Of a stretch of DNA of 45,948 nt, positions 39,672 to 45,948 are shown piece by piece. The DNA comes from Nitrosotalea sp. (lineage in GTDB: Archaea; Thermoproteota; Nitrososphaeria; Nitrososphaerales; Nitrosopumilaceae). The notes under the pieces were generated by a model, which did not search any database, had not been told where the DNA came from, and saw only the letters and a program-made list of their open reading frames with translations. The stretch covers positions 1 through 45,948 of the forward strand of contig JAJSDS010000002.1 in assembly GCA_028580875.1 (NCBI GenBank). The letters are read 5' to 3'. The position numbers and the translations under genes were made by a program. Position 1 is the first letter of the stretch. Each line of letters opens with the position of its first letter.

Positions 39672-42191
39672 ATGTCGTTAGAAAAAACTGAAGAAGCATT
39701 TTGGCATATCCCATCGCTAGACCTGGTTCAAAAACTCAATACTTCTTTTGATGGCCTCACTGACAAAGAAGCAGAAACAAGACTTCAACATTATGGCTTT
39801 AACTCACTGAAAAAACAGAAAAGATCTGGAGGGTTTGTTCTTTTCCTTAGACAATTCAAAAGCCCAATTACTCTTATTCTTCTTGGTGCAGCAGTACTCT
39901 CATTATTTTTGTTTGATTCAACTGATGCACTGATAATATTTGTAATTATATTTTTGAGTAGTTTGTTGGGTTTTTGGCAAGAACGTCAGGCTTCAAACTC
40001 AGTCAAAAAATTACTTGCAATGATTCGTGTTACAGTACCAATAATCAGATCTCGGATACAAAAAGAAATTCCATCTGAGAATATTGTACCAGGCGATATC
40101 ATCCTTCTTTCTGCAGGCAGTAAAATCCCTGCAGACTGTGCCATCTTGGAATCAAAAGACCTCTTTATCAACGAAGCAGTATTGACAGGAGAGACATATC
40201 CAGTTGAAAAGATAATCGGAACAGTTCCATCTGATACTCAAATCTCAAAAAGAACCAACTCCCTTTTCATGGGAACATCAGTAGTAAGCGGTAGTGGAAA
40301 AGCGTTAGTAGTCAAGACAGGACAGCAGACTGAATTTGGAAATATCTCAGACAGATTACGACTTCGCGTTCCGGAGACAGAATTTGAGCGAGGCATAAAA
40401 CAATTCGGTTATTTTCTCATGCAAGTAACATTGGTCCTAGTAATTGCAATATTTGCAATTAATGTTTATTTTTCAAGACCTGTTTTAGAATCTCTTCTTT
40501 TTGCTTTGGCACTTGCAGTGGGGCTTACCCCTCAGTTACTGCCAGCTATAATTAGTGTTAACCTATCGCATGGCGCAAGGCGTATGGCTACTCAAAAGGT
40601 GATTGTAAAGAGACTGTCTTCAATCGAAAACTTTGGTAGCATGAATATTCTCTGCTCCGACAAGACTGGTACTTTGACAGAAGGAATAGTAAAGATTAGA
40701 TCATTTCTTGATACAAGCGGTGCAGAAAATGAAAAAGTGTTGTTTTATGCTTATCTTAATGCAGTTTATGAAACAGGTTTTACAAATCCAATAGACGAGG
40801 CTATTAGAATCCATAAAAAGTTTGATCTTAGCAATTGTGCAAAGCTTGACGAAGTTCCATATGACTTTAATCGTAAAAGAATAACTGTACTGATTTCTAA
40901 AGAAAATAAACATGTGATGATTAGCAAGGGTGCATTACTGAATATTCTTCCTACTTGCTCATTTGCAGAGACTCTACAAGGGATTATTGAGATAGATCAA
41001 GTAAAAGAATCGATAATTCAACAATTTGAAGAACTCAGTCAACAAGGCCTTCGTGTTTTAGGGATTTCCTATAAAGAAATTGATTCTGCAGTCATAAAAA
41101 AAATTGACGAGACAAGTATGACCTTCTTGGGTTTTCTGGTGTTACACGATCCACTAAAGGATGGGATAGCAAATACAATAAAGAGCCTGAAAGATTTGGG
41201 CATTTCTTTGAAAGTCATAACAGGAGATAACAAATTGGTTGCATCAAGTCTTGGTAGCCAAGTCGGTCTTTCAAATTCAAAAATTCTCACAGGTATAGAA
41301 CTTGCACACCTAAGTGATGAGGCATTGTATCAACAAGTAAATAACGTAGATATTTTTGCAGAGGTAGAACCAAATCAGAAAGAACGCATAGTGATGGCAT
41401 TAAAAATTTCAGGAAATGTTGTAGGTTTCATTGGTGATGGAATAAACGATTCTCCATCACTTCATGCTGCAGATGTTGGCATTTCGGTTGACAGTGCTGT
41501 TGATGTTGCTAAAGAATCGGCAGACATTGTTTTGCTAGAAAGAAATCTGGATGTACTTGTTGAAGGAGTAAAAGAGGGTCGAAGGACGTTTGCAAATACT
41601 CTCAAATATGTATTCATGGCCACCAGTGCAAATTTTGGAAATATGTTCAGCATGGCAGGCGTGTCTCTTTTTCTTTCATTTCTTCCCTTGTTGCCAAAAC
41701 AAATTCTGCTTACTAACCTACTCACGGATCTACCTGAAACAACAATCGCAACAGACAATGTAGATTTAGAGTTGGTAAGCAGGCCGCATCGCTGGAACAT
41801 AAAATTTATCAGAAAATTCATGATGATGTTTGGGATTTTGAGCTCCTTTTTTGATTTTCTTACTTTTGGAACGCTGTTGGCAATAGGTGCAACTGTAGAT
41901 GAGTTTAGAACCGCGTGGTTTTTAGAATCTGTAGTTTCTGCTTGTCTTATTGTATTAGTTGTTCGTACTAGGCAACCATTTTTTAAAAGTAGGCCGGGAA
42001 AACACCTTCTGATTTCCACCATTGCGGTTATATCAGTAACGTTGTTACTTCCTTTGACTGTATTTCGTAACGTATTTGAATTCGTGTTACCTCCAACATG
42101 GTTTCTTGGAATAATCGCAGTCATAATTGCGGCCTATATCATGTCAGCTGAAATTATGAAAAAATATTTCTACAAAAAAGTACGAGTATAG
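39672..42191 (+). CDS. mgtA: Mg2+-importing P-type ATPase (MgtA-like)
   Basis: 839 residues, a full P-type ATPase. N-terminal cytosolic segment, then helices 'ITLILLGAAVLSLFLF' and 'ALIIFVIIFLSSLLGFWQERQA', actuator 'VLTGETYPVEK', 'ALAVGLTPQLLPAIISVNLSHGA', phosphorylation motif 'CSDKTGTLTEG', 'GDGINDSPSLHAADVGISV' hinge, and four to six C-terminal helices. 'SLLGFWQERQASNSVKKL' and the P3B-like core match MgtA/MgtB, which import Mg2+; a different cation cannot be ruled out. ATG 39672. Confidence 0.88.
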   Translation: MSLEKTEEAFWHIPSLDLVQKLNTSFDGLTDKEAETRLQHYGFNSLKKQKRSGGFVLFLRQFKSPITLILLGAAVLSLFLFDSTDALIIFVIIFLSSLLGFWQERQASNSVKKLLAMIRVTVPIIRSRIQKEIPSENIVPGDIILLSAGSKIPADCAILESKDLFINEAVLTGETYPVEKIIGTVPSDTQISKRTNSLFMGTSVVSGSGKALVVKTGQQTEFGNISDRLRLRVPETEFERGIKQFGYFLMQVTLVLVIAIFAINVYFSRPVLESLLFALALAVGLTPQLLPAIISVNLSHGARRMATQKVIVKRLSSIENFGSMNILCSDKTGTLTEGIVKIRSFLDTSGAENEKVLFYAYLNAVYETGFTNPIDEAIRIHKKFDLSNCAKLDEVPYDFNRKRITVLISKENKHVMISKGALLNILPTCSFAETLQGIIEIDQVKESIIQQFEELSQQGLRVLGISYKEIDSAVIKKIDETSMTFLGFLVLHDPLKDGIANTIKSLKDLGISLKVITGDNKLVASSLGSQVGLSNSKILTGIELAHLSDEALYQQVNNVDIFAEVEPNQKERIVMALKISGNVVGFIGDGINDSPSLHAADVGISVDSAVDVAKESADIVLLERNLDVLVEGVKEGRRTFANTLKYVFMATSANFGNMFSMAGVSLFLSFLPLLPKQILLTNLLTDLPETTIATDNVDLELVSRPHRWNIKFIRKFMMMFGILSSFFDFLTFGTLLAIGATVDEFRTAWFLESVVSACLIVLVVRTRQPFFKSRPGKHLLISTIAVISVTLLLPLTVFRNVFEFVLPPTWFLGIIAVIIAAYIMSAEIMKKYFYKKVRV

Positions 42192-42303
42192 ATTTATTAT
42201 GAAATGAACCCTCCAAGTACCGAAAAAGTAATGCGCTCACAATGGAATTTAGGTAGTTTATGGTAACTATCTTCAGTACCAAATGGCATAATTGATAATG
42301 TGT

Positions 42304-42423
42304 CTAGTCTTTGTGCTGATGTTTACCAAGTCTACAAATTGAACAAATGTATTTTCCATCCTTTTCAGGTGTCATAACGATGGAATTGCAGTGGCATTCA
42401 CTGCATTGACACTTCAGAGTCAT
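42304..42423 (-). CDS. Cys-rich microprotein (39 aa)
   Basis: Missed by the ORF track. ATG at 42423: MTLKCQCSECHCNSIVMTPE, then KDGKYICSICRLGKHQHKD, stop at 42304. It has four Cys in CxCxxCxC, then CxxC and HxH, a compact zinc or iron-sulfur site. It resembles the 33-residue protein at 5154 and, more loosely, the 59-residue protein at 18715. Function unknown. Confidence 0.7.
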   Translation of the reverse strand: MTLKCQCSECHCNSIVMTPEKDGKYICSICRLGKHQHKD

Positions 42424-42493
42424 TCTGACAGTATACCTGTATGATGGTTCTTAATATTTTTCATTATTTCAACAATTCTCAGTTTTGGAATCA

Positions 42494-43855
42494 TCATGAT
42501 CTTTGAGCAAGCCACTTGCCAACCTCCGGCCACAACTTCTCATGAGCTGCCTGACTAATGCAGAGCCCAACATGCCCCGTTGGAAACTCTATCAGTTTTT
42601 TATCAGAGCTACCTATAACATCCATTATGGTTTTGCTTGATGATGGAGGAACAAGATCATCCTTTGTGCCTACAATGTTCAAGACTGGTATTGTGATATC
42701 TTTCAGGTCGATGATATCTGCATCAACTCTCATCTTATTTTTTATCAGTAGATTCTGTCTATAGATTTGATCAACTATCTCGCGATACACTTCTCCTATT
42801 ATTGGCGTACTGTCATAAAGCCAAGTTTCAGTTGTGAAAAATTGCATGATTTCATCAAGTGTTCTGGGCTCGCTAAAATATTTGGGATATTTGAGTATGT
42901 TTTCGATTGGATTTCTCAAAAAGAATGCAAAATTTAAAAGCCATCCCGGAACGTTTCCAAATGTATCTACTAGATTATCTGCATTTAGGTGTGAAGCCCA
43001 GTTTTCTATAGTTGTTTTTTGCTTTTCAATATCTACTGGAGTAGCATGCAATATCAGGTTTTTTACATTATCGTGATTTGTTGCAGAATAGATTAGGGCA
43101 AAAAGTCCACCCCAGCAATAGCCAAACAAGGAAACTTTATCAGAACTAGTAATTTCCTTGATTTTTTCTACTGCATTTTCAACATACTCTTCAGCATATC
43201 TTGCAAGGCTTAGATCCTTGTCATATGATGCAGGAGTTTCCCAGTCTGTTGCATAGACATCAAAACCTTGACTCTGGAGATTCTTTATGACACTAGACTT
43301 TGGCAAAAGATCTAAAATATAATGTCTGTTGATAAGCGAGTATACAATAAGAAGTGGAGTTTTGTATTTAGAGGGAAAATCTGATTTATAGTGGAGAAGA
43401 TGGAATCTACCTCTCATCTCAATTATCTCTGACGGTGTTCGATTGATGCTATCTCTTAGAGGTTCTAGCACCCGATTTGCATACGATATAAAATTGTGAA
43501 AATTTCTAGTGAGTTCCTTGTAATCTGCAAGATTAACTAACTCAAGCCATGAATCAATGTAATCTGTCATGCTTGCTGCCATGGTATTTTCATTTAGAAG
43601 TCTCTCAAGGGTAGAATCAAAAGAGAAACTAATAGTACTCTGAATTTTTTTAACGGTGTCATTTTTTACACTCAGAAATGATTCAAATGCAGTTGCAATT
43701 GATTCGAAAAGTGCAGAATTGTATTTGGATGTAAAATTAAACCATTTTAATGCGTAATTATAGTAGAGGTTAGATTCTTCCATGTTGTTGAATCTATGCA
43801 TTGGAAAACAAGTAGTAATACCACCGAAATAATTTTTTGAAGTATTAAATCCCAT
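42494..43855 (-). CDS. phaC: Poly(3-hydroxyalkanoate) synthase, PhaC (class III-like)
   Basis: 453 residues. Polymerises hydroxyacyl-CoA into polyester. The nucleophile is C247 in the 'GYCWGG' box, with acid residue in 'GTKDDLVPP' (about 399-400) and His428 in 'GHVGLC'. 'TPLLIVYSLINRHYILDL' and 'VYATDWETPA' are synthase signatures. Class III PhaC is usually about 355 residues; here there are about 90 extra N-terminal residues, helical, possibly standing in for the missing PhaE subunit, which I do not see nearby. ATG 43855. Upstream, two overlapping micro zinc-finger genes are on the same strand. Confidence 0.9.
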   Translation of the reverse strand: MGFNTSKNYFGGITTCFPMHRFNNMEESNLYYNYALKWFNFTSKYNSALFESIATAFESFLSVKNDTVKKIQSTISFSFDSTLERLLNENTMAASMTDYIDSWLELVNLADYKELTRNFHNFISYANRVLEPLRDSINRTPSEIIEMRGRFHLLHYKSDFPSKYKTPLLIVYSLINRHYILDLLPKSSVIKNLQSQGFDVYATDWETPASYDKDLSLARYAEEYVENAVEKIKEITSSDKVSLFGYCWGGLFALIYSATNHDNVKNLILHATPVDIEKQKTTIENWASHLNADNLVDTFGNVPGWLLNFAFFLRNPIENILKYPKYFSEPRTLDEIMQFFTTETWLYDSTPIIGEVYREIVDQIYRQNLLIKNKMRVDADIIDLKDITIPVLNIVGTKDDLVPPSSSKTIMDVIGSSDKKLIEFPTGHVGLCISQAAHEKLWPEVGKWLAQRS

Positions 43856-43875
43856 GTTTTATTGCCTAATTCCAT

Positions 43876-44010
43876 CTAAAGCGATGGTCCCTTTACAATA
43901 TTGCTACATTTGGGACAAGTTCTTGACATGATTGGTTCTCCATGCTTCATAATTATATCAAACTGATTTCCGCATTTATTACACATGTATGGCACATGTA
44001 TTGTTGTCAT
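43876..44010 (-). CDS. Zinc-ribbon microprotein (44 aa)
   Basis: Missed by the ORF track. From ATG 44010: MTTIHVPYMCNKCGNQFDII, then 'MKHGEPIMSRTCPKCSNIVKG' to TAG at 43876. Two CxxC pairs form one zinc ribbon of FmdB-like type. The start overlaps the stop of the next upstream microprotein (ATGA), so the two are translationally coupled, and phaC begins 21 bp downstream. Confidence 0.72.
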   Translation of the reverse strand: MTTIHVPYMCNKCGNQFDIIMKHGEPIMSRTCPKCSNIVKGPSL

Positions 44011-44129
44011 GCGCTACATGACTCCATTTTCCTACTAGAGTGTTTAGAAATTTCTTTATGTAAATCCATTGTACTTTCTTCAATGAATGTCAGATTACAC
44101 CTATAGCATTTCCACACTATTTTGTTCAA
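44007..44129 (-). CDS. C2H2-like zinc-finger microprotein (40 aa)
   Basis: Missed by the ORF track. TTG at 44129 gives LNKIVWKCYRCNLTFIEEST, then 'MDLHKEISKHSSRKMESC' to TGA 44007. CxxC, then H-x6-H, matches a C2H2 zinc finger as seen in ammonia-oxidiser genomes. It overlaps the next gene by ATGA. The TTG is the only plausible start, as TGA lies two codons upstream. Confidence 0.65.
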   Translation of the reverse strand: MNKIVWKCYRCNLTFIEESTMDLHKEISKHSSRKMESCSA

Positions 44130-44242
44130 TACTAGTCATGAGTTTCTGAAACATAATAACATCTTGGACATTCTCAATGATGGTAATGGAATTTGCTAGT
44201 TAAATACGAAGATCATTCAGTACAAACGTCTAAGAATCTGAT

Positions 44243-44441
44243 TTGGTAAAAGTACAATCTGTTTATCGTAAAATCAGTATCAACAATCCGTGACAACAAT
44301 CAAGTCCAAACAATCAATGTATTACTTGGCATTCTAACTTTGGTTACTATTGCAACACTCTTACTACATGTAGTTACACACCAAGGCCAACTCTCTTCAG
44401 GTCAAGGGCAACAAAAAATAAAAAGGAAGGTAATTTCTTAG
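44243..44441 (+). pseudogene. Possible frameshifted small membrane protein
   Basis: One frame from TTG 44243 reads 'LVKVQSVYRKISINN' and ends at a TGA; another frame, one base later, continues 'IRDNNQVQTINVLLGILTLV' and 'TIATLLLHVVTHQGQ' to TAG at 44439. Removing one base near CC at about 44287 gives one protein with a single transmembrane helix. It overlaps the stop of the SRPBCC gene. It could be a real gene with a sequencing slip, a pseudogene, or chance. Confidence 0.35.
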
Positions 44442-44908
44442 CCTCTTATCATGTCTGCCCAGAATTTTCTGGGCTCCATTGGGATGACATGTGGTCTGCC
44501 TTCTGATTTTTCCTTGATCAGGTCTAACGCATATTCTGCTTCAATTTGCAGTTTTTCTTTTAACTTTCCAGGAAAGAAGCGAGACGGACCGGAAATTGTG
44601 TAATTCATCTTGGCTTCTAGAAGCGTTGAACTTCCAAGCACAGTCAATGAAATATCCTTTGTTCCAGTAATCACTCCTTTTGTCCACTGTGTGTGAACTG
44701 ATTCTTTTGGCAAGAAAGTTATTGTCTGGCTGCATTTGTCGATTTTGTCTAGCATTATCTCACGAACTATCTCATTTTCCTTCTTCGAGGTATTTCGTAG
44801 CAATTTGGTAAGGTTCCAAAATTCGGAATCATTATCAACCTGCGATATGATATTCCAGACTTTTCCTATTGGTGCGTCAATCTGTATCTTGACTCTTATT
44901 TCTACCAT
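44438..44908 (-). CDS. SRPBCC (START-like) ligand-binding protein
   Basis: 156 residues, ATG 44908. 'VEIRVKIQIDAPIGKVWNIISQVDNDSEFWNLTK' starts the helix-grip fold; then 'TITFLPKESVHTQWTKGVITGTKDISLTVLGSSTLLEAKMNYTISG' and a C-terminal helix 'LKEKLQIEAEYALDLIKEKSEGR'. The SRPBCC fold binds hydrophobic ligands and is found in cyclases, coenzyme Q-binding proteins and stress proteins. Substrate unknown. Confidence 0.85.
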   Translation of the reverse strand: MVEIRVKIQIDAPIGKVWNIISQVDNDSEFWNLTKLLRNTSKKENEIVREIMLDKIDKCSQTITFLPKESVHTQWTKGVITGTKDISLTVLGSSTLLEAKMNYTISGPSRFFPGKLKEKLQIEAEYALDLIKEKSEGRPHVIPMEPRKFWADMIRG

Positions 44909-45028
44909 GTACTGTATTGGTGAAACCAGAATAAATCATGGGAGTATACATTGTAAGACAATGCTGATTCAATCACTAGCAATACGACAAGTTTATCATT
45001 TTCAGATAACAAAAGGATTCGTCATACC

Positions 45029-45565
45029 ATGAGAGAAATAACTAGCAAGAAAAAAACATCAACTATAACATTTAGATTTGATACTGAGATCATAGAAAAA
45101 CTTCAGAAAGAAGCAAAGAATCATCAAGTAACAACTAATACACTTGCAACTCAGGCCTTGAAACGATTTCTAGAGTGGGACATTTATCAACCAAGAGTAG
45201 GGCTGGTCAGCCTCAATAAACCAGTGTTTGTCAAGATCTTCCAAAACTTGAAGGAAAAAGAAATAATAGAAATTGCAAGCACTATGGGCAAGGACGAGAT
45301 GCGAGATGTTGCACTGTTCATGAAAGGAGAGATTAATCTAAACTCATTCATGGACTGGTTTGAGATGCAGATGCTAAACTCTTCTGTACATGTCAGCCAT
45401 ATGAGTGACGACGGCACACATACTTTTGTCATGAAGCATGATCTTGGTAAAAACTGGTCGTTGTACAATAAAACAATCTTGGAGTTGATATTTGAAGAAC
45501 TATTTCAAAAGAAAATTGATGTAAAATATGACAAGAACATGTTTGCTCTACGATTTTCAGAATAA
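45029..45565 (+). CDS. Ribbon-helix-helix-type DNA-binding protein
   Basis: 178 residues, ATG 45029. N-terminal 'KKTSTITFRFDTEIIEKLQKEAKNHQVTTNTLATQALKRFLEWD' is an RHH (CopG/Arc-like) DNA-binding domain: strand, helix, turn, helix. The remainder ('FVKIFQNLKEKEIIEIASTMGKDEMRDVALFMKGE', 'FVMKHDLGKNWSLYNKTILELIFEELF') is a globular part seen in thaumarchaeal proteins, of unknown role. It is probably a transcription regulator; the target is unknown. Confidence 0.8.
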   Translation: MREITSKKKTSTITFRFDTEIIEKLQKEAKNHQVTTNTLATQALKRFLEWDIYQPRVGLVSLNKPVFVKIFQNLKEKEIIEIASTMGKDEMRDVALFMKGEINLNSFMDWFEMQMLNSSVHVSHMSDDGTHTFVMKHDLGKNWSLYNKTILELIFEELFQKKIDVKYDKNMFALRFSE

Positions 45566-45611
45566 TAAAAAACAAAGGGCTTGCCAGGCAACCATATTTC
45601 ACATTGCATTT

Positions 45612-45917
45612 CTATGGAAGAAATGCGTGCGTTCTCTGCTTTATTTTGACATCATAAGTTCCCATAATGTGGTCTCCTGGTGCAACGTTGTGATAAGAAC
45701 CAGTCAGCTTTACCAAGTAGTTGTCTTGCGTATCTGCCCAAACTCCACTTTGATCCACTGAAACAACCTTGACTTGTTCAGTGACGTATTGCGGAACCAG
45801 GTTCCAGACAGGCCAGACAGCTGTCATCATGACACCTATGATTGCAAAGATGATTGTCCATGCAAGCAATGGCTGTAGATTTCTGCTTGTTGTGTATTCT
45901 TTGTCCGATGTGCTCAT
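45612..45917 (-). CDS. Membrane-anchored hypothetical protein
   Basis: 101 residues, ATG 45917. A short cytosolic N-terminus, one transmembrane helix ('LLAWTIIFAIIGVMMTAVWPVW'), then a small beta-rich domain ('VKVVSVDQSGVWADTQDNYLVKLTGSYHNVAPGDHIMGTYDVKIKQR') that should be outside. The layout recalls single-pass thaumarchaeal membrane proteins; no named family. The end lies 46 bp from the convergent RHH gene's stop. Confidence 0.7.
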   Translation of the reverse strand: MSTSDKEYTTSRNLQPLLAWTIIFAIIGVMMTAVWPVWNLVPQYVTEQVKVVSVDQSGVWADTQDNYLVKLTGSYHNVAPGDHIMGTYDVKIKQRTHAFLP

Positions 45918-45948
45918 GATATCATTACTTCATTCAAAAATATAATGA

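Noticed and set aside
41462-42124. Minus-strand ORF of 220 aa opposite the P-type ATPase
   Set aside because: Antisense shadow of conserved ATPase coding sequence; no family-like motifs or promoter.

Overview
The window looks like a chromosomal segment of a low-GC ammonia-oxidising archaeon (Nitrososphaerota/Thaumarchaeota), probably of the Nitrosopumilales type (for example a Nitrosotalea or Nitrosotenuis relative; the genus is inference). The evidence is archaeal gene content (GatA/GatB, a group II chaperonin, a PAC2 protein, an archaeal TIGR00300/LOR-SDH protein), a PEFG-type C-terminal anchor typical of thaumarchaeal surface proteins, Amt next to P-II proteins, a class II ribonucleotide reductase with a cobalamin adenosyltransferase, RAM-only Lrp proteins, many universal stress proteins, and TATA boxes about 25-30 nt upstream of leaderless starts.

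Layout. 1-5.1 kb: gatA (partial)-gatB, a divergent amt / two-P-II ammonium module, then a tight three-gene run ending in a universal stress protein (USP). 5.1-13.2 kb: a protein-homeostasis and stress zone with two Hsp20 proteins, a PAC2 chaperone, the thermosome, a class II ribonucleotide reductase interrupted by one frameshift, a CBS protein and USPs. 13.2-16.1 kb: a PEFG-anchored surface protein, a decayed cupredoxin pseudogene, tandem CBS proteins and a candidate structured RNA. 16-25 kb: SDR dehydrogenase, USP, an alpha/beta-hydrolase plus phosphoribosyltransferase operon, TIGR00300 protein, HD nucleotidase, cobalamin adenosyltransferase, tRNA-Phe(GAA), and two RAM-domain regulators, one frameshifted. 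25-32 kb: VOC protein, a degenerate class III nucleotide cyclase with a zinc-ribbon partner, a second candidate structured RNA, threonine dehydratase, an NRAMP Mn/Fe transporter with a candidate DtxR-type operator, and small zinc-finger proteins.

32.5-39.2 kb is the most unusual part. A complete tRNA-Val(CAC) is followed by four direct copies of a repeat of about 45-65 bp. Each repeat ends in the last 11-16 bases of that tRNA (CCGGCCCGATCCA) and carries the palindrome ACTGTACAGT just before it. The repeats divide the region into four gene cassettes of 1.3-2.2 kb: a secreted protein; a cluster of microproteins with a Lrp/RAM regulator; a DprA-like plus ComFC-like phosphoribosyltransferase pair; and a paralogue of the first secreted protein. 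No recombinase is encoded inside. I read this as serial insertion of small, non-autonomous tRNA-targeted elements: a cassette array anchored on a tRNA gene.

39.2-45.9 kb: USP, an MgtA-type P-type ATPase, a PHA synthase (PhaC), several tiny Cys/zinc proteins missed by the ORF track, a SRPBCC protein, a ribbon-helix-helix protein and a membrane protein.

Two clear frameshifts (ribonucleotide reductase and the second RAM protein) are each one base missing in an A run. That pattern could be sequencing error rather than biology, and it should be checked against raw reads before either gene is called broken.
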